This document shows positions 35,775 through 46,612 of a stretch of 64,000 nucleotides of DNA, one piece after another. The notes under the pieces are model-generated. The model did no database searches. It was not told the origin of the DNA and saw only the letters and a program-made list of their open reading frames with translations. Source of the stretch: Bettongia penicillata ogilbyi (Eukaryota; Chordata; Mammalia; Diprotodontia; Potoroidae). The stretch is taken from positions 2,055,001 through 2,119,000 of the forward strand of contig JAJHZJ010000013.1 of assembly GCA_023548195.1 (NCBI GenBank). The letters are read 5' to 3'. A program made the position numbers and the translations under genes. How positions within the stretch are numbered: position 1 is the first letter of the stretch; every line of letters starts with the position of its first letter.

Positions 35775-36345
35775 TTCCCACTGGAAACCCAACTGGAACT
35801 GGTCTGTTGGGTAACCTCTGACCCTCTCCCTTCTCTCTCTGCTGTCCAAACCTAAACGTGCTCTTCCCAAAGAAATGTCAATTTTGATCCCTGAAACATT
35901 TTTTTTTTCTTAAGGATCACACCTTAAACCCAAACCATTCATTGGCTGAAAATAGTTGGCCCCACTTGGTCATGGTTTGGGCCCTGATTGGTTCTGAGTG
36001 AATATAAATAGCAATTGTTTCTGTTTAAGCCGGAAACCCTGAGGGTCTTTTCCTCCTAAATTGACTTTTTCCCCCCTTGACTAGGTAAAGAGGCCATTCT
36101 CAGCCTTATTTCTTACCTATCCTCAATCACTGAACGTGCCTTGCCTCAGTCAAACTAAGAGATGTTAAAGAACTTTGGTCTCTCATTACACCCTGGGCCA
36201 TTCCAGTTGTCCTGATCCATATCCATATCCAGATGGCTCAGGAGGACAAAATGAGGCTGGTGACTTTGCACAACCTTCCCTCACTGAAATCCATGGCAAC
36301 ACCTCCGTGATGTCACAGTCCTCTTTGAGAAGGAAAAACAAACAG
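35775..36345 (+). repeat. Family D dispersed element with promoter-like half
   Basis: The 3' part (from about 36190) shares its order with 25055 and 62640: 'ttccagttgtcctgatcc', 'ccagatggctcaggagg', 'gatgtcacagtcctctttg'. The upstream 400 bases hold two ATTGG (inverted CCAAT) boxes at 35941 and 35987 and TATAAATA at 36003-36010, then a C/T-rich leader. This is laid out like an LTR or a Pol II-driven non-autonomous element. The 5' limit and class are uncertain. Confidence 0.55.
36003..36010 (+). promoter_or_regulatory. TATA box in family D element
   Basis: TATAAATA, 16 bases after the start of an ATTGG box at 35987-35991. Spacing is compact but promoter-like. No transcript evidence. Confidence 0.35.
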
Positions 36346-36471
36346 TAACAACCTATCTTCAGCATTTAGCAATGTGTCTGGCATGACCATAAATGCTAGT
36401 GAATGAACTGAATAAAGAATAAAAAAAATATATATACCATATATGATAATACAGCAATCATGTTTTGGGGG

Positions 36472-36473
36472 GG

Positions 36474-36504
<31 letters not shown>

Positions 36505-36549
36505 GAGAGAGAAAGAGAGACAGAGGGAGGGGGAGAGAGAGGGTGAGAG

Positions 36550-36605
<56 letters not shown>
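36472..36605 (+). repeat. Compound microsatellite (GA)n(GT)n
   Basis: An interrupted GA tract to about 36552, then about 26 GT units. Frames across it encode only Arg-Glu or Cys-Val repeats. Confidence 0.97.
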
Positions 36606-36607
<2 letters not shown>

Positions 36608-36745
36608 ACAATAATAGGAAATAAGACTGGAAAGGCAGACTGGAGCTCAGTTGTGAGTTAAATGCTAATCTGAGAAGTTTGTATTTTACCTCAGAGGTAA
36701 TGGGAAGCCACTGAAGGTTTAAGTCAGACCTGCAAAGCATAAAGC
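36606..36745. repeat. LINE-derived (L2/CR1-type) debris
   Basis: 'taatgggaagccactgaagg' and 'gactggaaaggcagactg' match a LINE-derived segment common in mammals. Confidence 0.4.
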
Positions 36746-36769
36746 CCTCCAGCCACTTGCAGCCCACCA

Positions 36770-37640
36770 AAGGATTGCAGGTGACCCATGAACAATGTAG
36801 AGGATGTAAAGGAAAGTAAAGATATAATGAATGCTTTGTCTGCGCCCCACATAAACTGCCTTTTACTACTCACTATGTACCAGTCATGTCACTTGGCAGG
36901 TAGGTTGCCACTGTTCACTCTCTCTTGTTTGTCATGTGACTCTTAGCAACCAACCATTGTCAGTCTGTCTCTAGTCTGAGTGTTGTACCTTTTCTCTGTG
37001 TTTTCAGTTATTATTATTACTGGCACTGAACAGGGACAAAGTGAATACAGCCATGGCGAACAATAAGCGGCAACAACTCATGGGTGTCTTCCTTTCCCTC
37101 ACTGCATGGCCACCTCTAAGTTACATGAGTGTCTGGCGCCTTGTCCAGGGCCAGCCACTCAATATAGTATTTCTTAGTATCTGAGCAGTTGCTGTGAAGA
37201 TTTTTGGTTTCTAACATCAAAGTTTTTGGGGTGATTTTGTAAAATGGGTGATAAAAAGAAACGGAAGATTGAGTTAGAATACAGAGTTTTTAATCTGGAG
37301 TGGACAAATAGATATCGTTTACTTACAACAACAGATAAAATATTGTGCCTTGTTCGCTGAGAAGTAATAGCTGTTCTGAAGAAATATAATCTTCGTCACC
37401 ATTTCAAATTAAAACATCCTGACCAATGGAAAACAGTATCCAAATTACTGAAAAATCGCAGTGGGAAACAATGGTTTTTCAAGAAAGCAAACTCAGAAAA
37501 TGAGGTACCTATTGAGGTTGGTTTTCATATTTCTAAAGAAACTGATTTCAAACATGATTCCACAGTAGGATAAACTGAACACGCTAAGAAGTGTAATACC
37601 TCTCATTAACTAATGTAACTTTTTTAACATTCATGTGAAT
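36770..37640 (+). mobile_element. Fossil hAT-type DNA transposon (internally deleted)
   Basis: A leader with a stretch of 'tcttagcaaccaaccattg' precedes a decayed N-terminal transposase ORF (see 37244-37573). The catalytic part is absent; after about 110 codons the sequence becomes AT-rich. The element ends are not defined, so these limits are estimates. Confidence 0.5.
37244..37573 (+). pseudogene. hAT transposase N-terminus, BED-like zinc finger, broken
   Basis: Reads MGDKKKRKIELEYRVFNLEW from the ATG, then DKILCLVR, a TGA at codon 39, and in the same frame EVIAVLKKYNLRHHFKLKHP, to a TAA at codon 110. This is the layout of the BED-type finger in hAT-derived proteins of the GTF2IRD2/ZBED5/FAM200 group, where 'CLVCNE..AVLKEYNLRRHYETKH' is typical. 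Here the second Cys of CxxC is Arg and the next residue is the stop, so the finger is dead. The His pair survives. After the finger comes a Lys/Trp-rich stretch (SGKQWFFKKANSENEVP). Distal catalytic blocks are missing. Family assignment is fairly sure; the exact hAT subfamily is not. Confidence 0.7.
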
Positions 37641-37964
37641 TCATAATAAAAAATCTTAATAAGTATAATTAATTGATAAAACCATTTTTTCCTTTTTAAA
37701 AAATGGTTTATTTGTAAAATGGTTTGATCATTAATTATACTTTTACTTGTAAAGAGAGTCACTAAAAACCTATCTGCTGCCTGAAGAACTTCAGCCTATT
37801 TTAATTTTTTTCCCTACTTACTGTCAAGTTTTGCAGGTCTGGCTTAAGTCAAACAAGGAGAAAAGACATGGTCAGAGGCATATTTTAGATTTAACCACTA
37901 TTATATAAAAATGCTTCCTTGGGAAAATCTGTTCAGAAAAAGTAGTAGACTGCAGTGGAAAAGC

Positions 37965-38125
37965 TCAATCAGAAAGCCCATGTTAGAAACCTGAATCTGA
38001 CTAGACATCTGGGTGCTTGGGCAAATCACTTAATCTCTCTAGGCCTCAGTGAGCCTTTTGTGAAATGTGATGGTTCTGTCAGATGATATCTCAACCTCCT
38101 TCCAGCTTTAAAGCTATGATCCTGT
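37965..38125 (+). repeat. Type C SINE
   Basis: 'gggcaaatcacttaatctc', 'ctaggcctcagtgagcc' and 'ccttccagctttaaagc'. Confidence 0.75.
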
Positions 38126-38139
38126 GTAAACTTGGGGTT

Positions 38140-38378
38140 GTTGATACTGAGTTATTTCAGTCTTGTGACCCCATCTGGGGTTTCCTTAAGCAGAGATACT
38201 GAAATAGTTTTGCCATTTTCTTCCCCTGCTCATTTTATTTATGAGCAAACTGAGGCAAACAGGGTAAAGTGACTTATCCAGAGTACCGGACAGTTAATAA
38301 GTGTCTTGAGGTCAGATTTGAACTCAAGAAGACAAATTTTCCTGATTTCAGGCCCACTCCCTCACCTAGTTGCTCAAA
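38140..38378 (-). repeat. MAR1-type CORE-SINE, reverse
   Basis: 'ttgtgaccccatctggggt', 'gagcaaactgaggcaaac' and 'gtcagatttgaactcaag'. Confidence 0.88.
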
Positions 38379-38464
38379 TTTGGACCCCAAGAAGACACAA
38401 AGCTGATAATGATGATTTGTGAAATATACCAAGAATGAAAGATTTACCTACCTCTAAAAAGAAA

Positions 38465-38820
38465 ATCCTGACTACTCCTCAAATACCTTCTTTCATACCC
38501 AGAATGCACTCCTTTCCCTTCATCTCCTCTTGTCAAAATTCTTGTCTTCTTTCAAGGTCCAGCTAAAGTACTACCTTCCTCCAGGAAGCCCTCTTTTATT
38601 TTTAGAGCTAAACAAGGTTTTGTCTTTCCTCAAACTTTCCTAAAGCATTTGGTCTCGATTACACCATGCTTTGTATCATACTTATCTAGATACATGTTGC
38701 TTCCCTACTTTCCCTAAAAGGAAGGTAAGCTCCATGAGGGCAAGCCCTGTACTGTTTGACTTTGCATCTTCAGCATCCTGCATGGTGCCATGAATTAATA
38801 TGTGTAGAAATTAACTTAAT
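38465..38820 (+). repeat. L2 3' region
   Basis: 'caaggtccagctaaagtac', 'ctccaggaagccctctttt', 'agctccatgagggcaagcc' and 'catcttcagcatcctgcatg' in consensus order. Confidence 0.8.
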
Positions 38821-38827
38821 GAAATTC

Positions 38828-38890
38828 AGTAGCTATTAAGTGTCTACTAAATGCAGGGCACTGTGTTGGATATGACAGATAAGAATTCAG
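38828..38890 (-). repeat. L3-like LINE 3' end (split, part 1)
   Basis: 'agctattaagtgtctact' and 'cagggcactgtgttggat'. Confidence 0.55.
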
Positions 38891-38904
38891 CGATGAATCA
38901 ACCT

Positions 38905-39000
38905 AGAAGGAATGGTGGTCTTGGAGTAGGTTCAAATCCTGCCTCTGAAACTAAATGACTCAGACCTTAAGACAGTCAGTTAACCTCTAAGAACCTGGTA
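38905..39000 (+). repeat. MIR-like SINE fragment
   Basis: 'ggtggtcttggagtaggttc' and 'acagtcagttaacctcta'. It interrupts the L3-like piece. Confidence 0.5.
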
Positions 39001-39039
39001 GCCTAAGTCACTGACAGAGATGTGGAGTTTTAGTTGTTG

Positions 39040-39470
39040 AGATGGGAAAGATGTCCTCATGAAGCTTAGAATCTAATAAAGGAGATATGACACATAAACA
39101 CATAGCTATAATACAATACAAACATGTTAGATGCATAAGAAAGGCAAAGAGTCTGCATGAGGTTTAAAGAAGGAAAACCATTTCCAGATGGGACAATCAG
39201 GAAAGGCTCCCTGGCACTATGTAGAGGAGGTGGCATTGGAGATAGAACTTGTAGGATGTGTACGATTTTGAACATGCAAAATTAGAAGGTATACCAAGTG
39301 TTAGGAACTTGCACAATTCCTAATACCTCCAGAGGCAGGGGAAAATGTTTTGTTCATGGAGGGCAATGGGCAATTCAGTCTGGGCAGAGCACAAAATAGG
39401 TGGTAGATCATAGAATGAGATAAGGCTAGAAAGGCAAGATGGTGCCAAGATGGAGGCATTTGAAGGTCAC
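39040..39470 (-). repeat. L3-like part 2 and adjoining LINE-derived DNA
   Basis: 'tgtcctcatgaagcttagaa' resumes the L3-like block. 'gaggaggtggcattggaga' and 'gagataaggctagaaagg' are typical of antisense CR1/L2-type LINE in mammals. Confidence 0.5.
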
Positions 39471-39671
39471 ATAAGCTCCTTTCCTGGAGGGATCATTTCT
39501 ACATTTCTACTTGTACTGCCAGTGGCTAGCACAGTTCAGGATATATAATACATACTAGTTGGTTGACTTTCTTTTCTTCTCCTTAACTATGAATTCTACA
39601 AATAAAGCTTTGAGATCACTGAAACACTTTCCATAAATGATTCTGATTTTCATAAGAACCTTGGAAAGCTA

Positions 39672-39932
39672 GGAAAGAAACAAGCATTTATTAAGTGCCT
39701 ACATATCAGGAACTATGCTAACTAAGCACATTTCAAATATTATCTCATTTGACTGTCAAAAGAACCTTGCAAGAGTTGTGTTGTTATTATCCACACTTTG
39801 CTTATAAGGAAGATGGGGTAACTAGACATTAGTTTACCCAGAGTTGCACAGCTATTAAATGTCTGAGACTGAATTTGAATTCAGGTCTTCCTGACTCCAA
39901 GCCAGAGCCCTCACCACCGAGCTACCTAATGG
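39672..39932 (-). repeat. Type B SINE, reverse, with L3-like tail
   Basis: 'aacaagcatttattaagtgc' leads directly into 'aatattatctcatttgac', 'caggtcttcctgactcc' and 'ctcaccaccgagctaccta'. One continuous copy. Confidence 0.85.
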
Positions 39933-39939
39933 ACTAGGC

Positions 39940-40065
39940 GCTATCATCCGCAGAGAAAGAAAGAAACTCAAATGGGTTCAGTTACTGACCAACAGCAAGA
40001 CAACTTTTGAGTCTCAGAAGTAGAATTTAAACCCAGGTATCCCTGTGCTCTTTCCAATACGGCCA
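39940..40065 (-). repeat. MIR-like SINE, reverse
   Basis: 'tagaatttaaacccaggtat' and 'ctgtgctctttccaatacgg'. Confidence 0.55.
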
Positions 40066-40384
40066 AAGATGGAAGTGTCAATCTGGAACTTATAAGGAGT
40101 GTTCAGCATTAGAAGTCAACAGACAATCCGGTAACGATCTGTTTGAGGATGACAACTCAAAATGCAAATGAATTTTCTTGTTATTTTATTGCACAGAATA
40201 TGCACCTTACTAATACAATGATTAAAAAGCACAAATAACAACCACTTTAAATCCTGTGCACTTGATACATTTTTTTTCCATATACTCCATTTGTTTGGTT
40301 CCATCTTATCTTAGCTTTGCTTTCCAGGAATACATTAATTTTCCAGAGAAAGAAAAGAAGAGGGCCAAGGGATAACAATGAATG
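40066..40384. other. No feature recognised
   Basis: AT-rich unique-looking stretch. Confidence 0.4.
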
Positions 40385-40930
40385 GATCCCTTAAAGGACT
40401 ACAACGAGGGCAAGTCGAGTGAAGGCACTAGAACACGCTGTTAGACAAGAACAGGATCAGCAGAATGTGAGGCAAATAAACCCAGAGGAGAGAAGCTTAA
40501 AAGCAGAAGGAGCCAGTCAACAGTGTCAAATGCTACAGGGCAGTGAAGGAACATGAGAATTAAGAAAAAGATATTTGAGAAAACAGCTTCAGTTGAGTAT
40601 TAAGGATGGAAGTCAGTTTGTCAGATTCCAAAGTGAATTGGTAAAGTATAGGCAGGCAGGAGCCCACAGATTGTCTTGCAAGAAATTTGGATAATATGGT
40701 GACAAGACAGGGTAAAAGGGTCAAAACAATTTTTAAAGAGGATTAGGGGGACTTGAAGATGTTTGTAGCCTGAGGGTAAAGAATGGAAATGATCAGAGAG
40801 GTCCTAGAGGAGAGAGAAGGGGGTATTTGATTACTGGTGCTATAGAGAAAGAGTGTAGAGAAGGGAAGATCAGGGGTGGAGAGGGATCCAAGGAGATTGA
40901 TACAGGGGTGGGGAGACAGTAAGATGGGGC
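40385..40930 (-). repeat. L2-clade LINE ORF2, reverse
   Basis: 'caacagtgtcaaatgctaca' is the antisense of the RT block reading D.SAAFDTVDH. Flanking 'gaggtcctagaggagaga' and 'ggatccaaggagattga' fit the same region. Heavily decayed. Confidence 0.6.
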
Positions 40931-41599
40931 TATTTCATTCTCTTTCTTCTTCTTGGTTACTGACAATCCTGCTAACCTAGGTCCCAGTATGGGCTGGAGC
41001 TAGGATAAAAGGAGAAATGCAAAGGGGTTAGAGGAAAGGAAATCTCAGGAAGTCATATAATAGGGTCTACAACGACAAAAGGGAAGGGGGTGGGGAGGGC
41101 AGTTCTAAAGGTGAGAGCTGGAAGGAAAGGGGAGCTTCTGAGGCTACTCAGCTGATGTGGATATACATACATAAATGAGGTTAGAATCAAGGACTGCCAA
41201 CTATGAGAAAATCTTCCCAATCTATATAAATAAGCTTTGTCCAAATATGGAGAACCACTTGGGGCCATTCCAAACCACCAGGGATGTTAACTCTGACCTG
41301 AGCAACATAGACTCCCAAGCTGTTTAGTTAGTTAATCAAGATTCCTGGAGCTTACCCATCTCACAAATACCTCCTCCTAATAGGTTTGTGTTTGGTTTGC
41401 TTTTTTTAGCTTGGGCCAGAGGTAATTCAGTATTTGTATTAGATTGAGGCCTCTTCCAAACGGGTTTAGTGATTCATTTGGTTTTTAATGTTCCTGAAAT
41501 CAGTCTTTAAAGGCTACGACATATGATGTTTGTCCAATTATACCTGTATTGGAAAAGGTCACTTGTTGATGGAGGTATGACAAACTGGCCAGAGACCAC
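40931..41599. other. No feature recognised
   Basis: Unique-looking. Minus frame 41053-41268 is composition-driven. Confidence 0.4.
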
Positions 41600-41820
41600 T
41601 CCCCTCTGGTCAGACCTTACACCTCATACTTAGCTTTGCATCTTTCTAAATCCATTTCTGTAATATCACCTTTTATGTTTGTCTGTTATCACACCTTATC
41701 CCTCTCCTGGAATGAAGGATCTTCTCTACCTATATTTTATAATCTCCTTGCCTCCCGTACCACAGTGCTCTACAAAGAGGTGCATACCAAATATCTGCCC
41801 AATTAAATTCATTTGAGATA
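41600..41820 (+). repeat. L2 3' region
   Basis: 'tgtctgttatcacaccttat', 'ctctcctggaatgaagg' and 'gtaccacagtgctctac'. Confidence 0.55.
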
Positions 41821-42105
41821 CCTGCTCTCTTAGTACACTTCAAAGTTCTTGAACTGGGTCAAAATCTAGATAGGCTCAAGACAGATGTTCATCCTAAAGC
41901 CACATGGGAAACGATCCTCCTGCTACAAGGCTTTATTTGGGACTCTGGCCTTACTGGGTAATGCATCTTTACACTAATGTCCTACTATCCAGAAAGAGTT
42001 GTTGACTTTCTGAATTTGGGCTTCCTTTATCACAATACAATGCATTTGTGCAGATTTCAGTAAAAATTTCCTATTTTGTGTCACCAATGCCCATCTTTTA
42101 GCTAC

Positions 42106-42184
42106 TTTATTTGATTCAATCCAACAGACATTGTGAGCACTATTTCCAAGACACAAGGGATACAAAGGAAAGAAGAAAAAAAGA
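42106..42184 (-). repeat. L3-like LINE 3' end
   Basis: 'attcaatccaacagacattg' and 'aagacacaagggatacaaag'. Confidence 0.5.
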
Positions 42185-42445
42185 GAGATGATTCCCTGCC
42201 TTATCTCTTGTGCCTTCTCCCAGTGGCAGTTCCCTGAACATCTTGCTTACTTCTTCTAATCCCTTAATATCACTTGCTGCCTTTGAAACAAAGCTTAAGG
42301 AACACTTTTCATAGAACACTTTTCCTGCCTCCCCCTCATGCTAATGTCTCTCCTTTCAGATGACATCCCATTTGTTACACATAACTTATCTATACCTTAT
42401 GTATTCCCAGTTATCTATATGCCTACCGCACTGGAATGCACACTC
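42185..42445 (+). repeat. L2 3' region
   Basis: 'gcctttgaaacaaagcttaa', 'acttttcctgcctccccc' and 'aatgcacactcctcacgag'. Confidence 0.6.
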
Positions 42446-43034
42446 CTCACGAGCAGAGCAGGGCAGGGCAGGGCAGTGTTGGCAGATGTTTAACAGCTGG
42501 TTTGTGAGGCTCAGGACACATTTTTAGTTTAATCTCAATCATTAACATTTCCTCCGTCATTTTCTAAAGTCTAGACAATCAGTAAAATAAATCAAACACT
42601 GCTACACAGTGTTTGCAGATTTCCTAGGTGTAAAAATTCACACCAAAAATTTACTCGAACTATTTGGACTTGACTTCAACATGCAAGTGGGGCAGACTCA
42701 AGTTTTTTGGATAGGATTTTTTTGGGGGAGGGGAGGTTTTCGACTCTCCAGCATTTACCACTGTGCCCGGTATATATTAACATTTAACAAACGCGTGCTG
42801 ACACATTTCCTTCAAGGAGCATATTTAGGGTTTCTTCACACGGATGAATCCATAATCTCAGGGATGTTGTGTTGTGTTAAAGATACACAATCCCTTGTAT
42901 GCCCTCTCCTATAGGTATTATCATACAGATATTCCTAAACAATTCATTCAGGGTTGTCTGCTGATACCTGGTATCTACCAAGTTAAGAGTAATTTCCATT
43001 AAGAAGGTTGGGAGGAGGATGGAGCACAAGTTTG
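42446..43034. other. No gene recognised; short (GGGCA)n
   Basis: Five GCAGG-type units at 42458-42478. The 101-codon plus frame at 42609-42914 has no domain or splice support. Confidence 0.4.
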
Positions 43035-43206
43035 AGATACAGAGCAGGAAAGGACCCCATAGGATGACCCCTTCATTATTACAGGTTGGGAAACTGAGGC
43101 TCAAGAGGTTTTCTGACTTGCCCAGTATTGCATAGTTACTAGCTTCAGAGGTAGGATTTGAACCCAGGTCCTGACTCTAAAGGGAGTGTTCTTTCCACAG
43201 TATTAC
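43035..43206 (-). repeat. Type C SINE, reverse
   Basis: 'ggttgggaaactgaggctc', 'ggatttgaacccaggtcc' and 'gtgttctttccacag'. Confidence 0.8.
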
Positions 43207-43647
43207 ATTTTGGGGAGCCACTTCTGCTTGACCCTTGAGACTGCCTAAGTATGTATAACCTTAGTCAGTCAGCCATGTACTTCCCAAACCACACTAGGGT
43301 TTCAGGCCTCAAAACAAAACTGTTACCAGGCTCTCTGAAGTCTTATCTATTTAAAGTATCCGAAAAGCCTGTGCACATGTGGCTGTACAAACACCGAACA
43401 GATACCTAAACAAGATATGTAACATTCAGGTAAATGGGACCACAAACAGAAAAGCAGAGTCAAGCATACAGAAACTATTTGCTTAGGATTTGTAAGGGGA
43501 AAAATCATTGTCTCTCATCAAGTCAGTCCACAGAAGTGTTCCAGAGGAGGCAGAATGTCTGAGCTCACTGATTCCTGGGAAAGGGACAAGAAGTAGAGAA
43601 TCCTAGGAGTGGAAAAATCAGGGGACAGTGGTTTGAGAAGATCATAG
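43207..43647. other. No feature recognised
   Basis: Unique-looking. No coding signal. Confidence 0.4.
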
Positions 43648-43882
43648 CTAATGTTTACATAGTGATTTAAGGTTCTGCCAAGTGTTTTGCAAATACTGCC
43701 TCATTTTATCCTAATAACAATCCTGGGAGGTGTGGGCTATTATTATCTTCATCTAACAGAAGAGGAAACCGAGGCAGGTAGGAGATAAATACTTGTCTAG
43801 ATTCTCTAATAAGTATCAGGGTCAATATTCTAACTTAGGGCTTTCTGACTTCAAGTCCAGCAGTCTCTCCTGCCCTATCTGT
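43648..43882 (-). repeat. Type B SINE, reverse
   Basis: 'tttacatagtgatttaagg', 'tttatcctaataacaatcc' and 'gaagaggaaaccgaggc'. Confidence 0.8.
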
Positions 43883-43957
43883 AATGGAGGAAATTAGAAA
43901 TGAGTAGCTTTCACTTTGGGGAAGAAAAGACACTACTAAATTGAGAAAGTAGAATTA

Positions 43958-44115
43958 GAGTCAATCAATAAACGTTTGAAGTCTAAATACTTGACGTGCA
44001 CTGTGCTAAGTGCTGAGAATGTAAGAGAATATAAGAATATAAGAGACAAGTCAACAAGCAAACAAAACATTCCTGTTCTTGGGAGTTCACTGTCAAACGT
44101 GGGAGACAATCTGTA
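43958..44115 (-). repeat. L3-like LINE 3' end
   Basis: 'gtcaatcaataaacgtttg', 'gcactgtgctaagtgctg' and 'tcttgggagttcactgtc'. Confidence 0.6.
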
Positions 44116-44224
44116 AAAAAGCCATATACAAGATAAATGAGATAGTGAACAGCAGGAAGGCTTTGGCCCCTAAGGGGGATGGGAAAGGCCAAAGGAAGCC
44201 AGGGAAATCAGGATGAGGAGATGA

Positions 44225-44460
44225 GGAGTGGGGCAGAAGAAAGTTTGATTCTGAAGGCAGAAGAGCTGGATTGGGATTCCGATTTGGGACTTCAGAGGTT
44301 CTCTAGCGTAATTTCTTCATTTAAAAAAAAAAAAAAAAAAGACACCAAAATCCAGGGATGCTGTGACTTACCTAAGGCCACAGAAGTCACAAAATGACAG
44401 AAGTATGATTGGAACCCAGTCCTTTGAATCCAAAGCCAAGTGCTTCTCACTGTATTCCTT
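44225..44460 (-). repeat. Type C SINE, reverse, with internal A18
   Basis: 'gacttcagaggttctctagc' and 'taaggccacagaagtcac', ending 'aagtgcttctcactgtatt'. The usual 'cattttacagatgagg' segment is replaced by 18 A's at 44323-44340. Confidence 0.7.
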
Positions 44461-44494
44461 CTGTCCCCTTGGCTTTACCATTCACTTTATGACT

Positions 44495-44700
44495 CTGGTG
44501 TAGAGGAAAGGGCATGGGATTTGGAGTTACTGGGTTCTACTTGGGATTTTCATACTGATACTTTCTCACAAGTTACGTGACTTTGGACAAGTCCTGTTAA
44601 TTCTGGCACTGTCTGGCTTTCCCATCTCTAAAATTAAGGGGTTTGGACTAGATTTGAGGTTCTTAATCTGGAGTCCATGGATAGATTTCTAAAGGTTCAG
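44495..44700 (+). repeat. Type C SINE
   Basis: 'gtgtagaggaaagggcatgg', 'gactttggacaagtcctg' and 'ggggtttggactagatttg'. Confidence 0.75.
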
Positions 44701-44964
44701 GAACTTGGAAGAGAAAAAAATGCCAACTTCATTTCCACTAGCCTCTAAATGAGATTTAGTATTGCCTTCAATTATGTACACAGACAGCAAACATTATTCT
44801 GAGGGATCTTTAGGCTTCCCTAGATGGCTAAGGGGGTTTCATGTCACAAAAAGAGGTTTAGAATCTCTGGACAAGATGAATGCCAATATCCCTCACGATT
44901 TTCAATGCTATGATTTGAAGTCACAACTTACCCAGGACTCCTTTTCTACAAAGGGGGATCATAC

Positions 44965-45100
44965 CACCCTTCACAGGGTTGTTGGGAGGACCAAATGGAA
45001 TATGAAAATAGTTTGTATATAAGTTATAATCTTCCCTTCAGCACCTAGTACAGCACTCTGGACAGAGCAGCTGCTTTAAAAAATCTCTGTTGAATGATGG
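44965..45100 (+). repeat. Type B SINE tail
   Basis: 'cagggttgttgggaggacc' and 'gcacctagtacagcactctg', ending 'ctgttgaatgatgg'. Confidence 0.6.
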
Positions 45101-46049
45101 AATGAGATGACTATGTTGAAAGGGGCTTAGAGGCAAAGAGTGGGAACCTTGCACCTGCTCTACAAGAATACAGAAAGTTATACTGCAGGCTGTTTGGGAG
45201 TTATATGATAGGGTCAAAGCAAAAAAAGAAAACTGGTAAGATACTGGCTTTGTACCTATCTAAAATAACGACAGGGACATATGTGCCTTTGAAGATGCAG
45301 AGGCAAGAGTAAATAGGTTGCAACAACTTGGATGGGGGGAGGCAGTAAGAGGGAGTGTAACTGGTCCTATTGTTAGGGAGGAAGAAAAGAGAAAGATGAA
45401 AGAGGTATATTATAGATCACTTGGCCCACAAATTACCATTAGACTGTGTTGCCTTTTCATTTTTCTCATTACCTAATCTATTTAGAGAAAAAAAATAATC
45501 AGATCTTAAATCGATGTAATTTGCAGAGTAATTGAGTAATGGAAATCCAATTCAGAACCAAAGATGCATCAGTTTCAGATTCAATCTCACTCCTAGGATA
45601 GCAATATAATTTTTAAAATTAACATGTCTAATGAGACTAAAAAACTGTCAACAAAATCTTAAAATATTCACACCAAATACAAAATAATAAAAAAAAAACC
45701 TTAATAAATCTTGTCATTTGGTTTGAATGGCAAACCAGAATAAGTCACTACACAAATATATACACACATATGTATTAATGTATATACACACATATCAAAC
45801 TATTAAAGATTAAGACTGCACTAAAGTTTTTGAAAAACCCTGTACATAATACACTATGAGTTACTTTAAATGGTCTAAATCTGTCTTATATCTTATATGT
45901 AAGATATATAAGATATCTTATATCATCTGTCTTATAATATGACTCATACTCAAGCTTTGCTTGCTTAGAAGAAAATGAAGTCCTCTAGAAGAGGAGCTCT
46001 ACAATGTAGGTCAACCTGCTAAAAAACCTGAGTTGGAATGAAATTTTTG
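45101..46049. other. AT-rich; palindrome at 45883-45944
   Basis: Unique-looking AT-rich DNA, a short (TACACA)-rich stretch near 45765, then an imperfect hairpin of TCTTATAT/ATATAAGA repeats at 45883-45944. No gene. Confidence 0.45.
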
Positions 46050-46215
46050 AGCATGGAGGGAAGAGTACTCAAAGAACTGAATTAAAGGACATAAGTTTCA
46101 GTCCCTGCTCTGCCCCTGCATGATCCGGAGCAAATCACTCCATTCTCTGGGTCTCAGTTTCCTCCACTGTAAAATGAGAAGGATGAACTCTTAGATTGCT
46201 TCCAGCTCTGACTCC
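46050..46215 (+). repeat. Type C SINE
   Basis: 'gggtctcagtttcctccac', 'aaaatgagaaggatgaac' and 'gcttccagctctgactcc'. Confidence 0.8.
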
Positions 46216-46347
46216 TATGATTCTAACTCTGACCTTGGGACCACACCCTTCATTGCTTTCCCATGTGCCTGCCAAACCATTTAGGGATCTTGGCGTAACA
46301 GACCAATCAGAACTTGAACAAGACTGACTGAGCACACAGGAGGCAAG

Positions 46348-46612
46348 TTACCTCGGCAGTTAGGTGGTGCTAGATCCAGAGCCAGGAGGACCTAAGCTCA
46401 AATATGACCTCAGACATTTACTAAACTGTAATCTTAGGCAAGTCACTTCAATCTTTGCTTGCCTCAATTTCCTCATTTATAAAATGGGGATAATAATAGC
46501 ACCTACCTACCAAGGTTGTTGTGAGGATAAAAATGAATCAATATTTGTAAAGCACTTTGCAAATCTTAAAAATGCTATGTAAATGCTAGCTATTATTATT
46601 ATTTCTATGTAT
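46348..46612 (+). repeat. Type B SINE, full length
   Basis: Head 'ggcagttaggtggtgctag', core 'cctcaatttcctcatttat', tail 'gggataataatagcacc', 'gtaaagcactttgcaaatc' and 'atgctagctattattatt'. The clearest type B copy here. Confidence 0.92.

Noticed and set aside
36396..36770. 124-codon minus frame with His-Thr and Ser-Leu repeats
   Set aside because: Produced by the (GA)n(GT)n microsatellite and LINE debris.
42609..42914. 101-codon plus frame starting MFADFLGVKIH
   Set aside because: No domain, splice context or Kozak-like start; composition is that of random AT-rich DNA.
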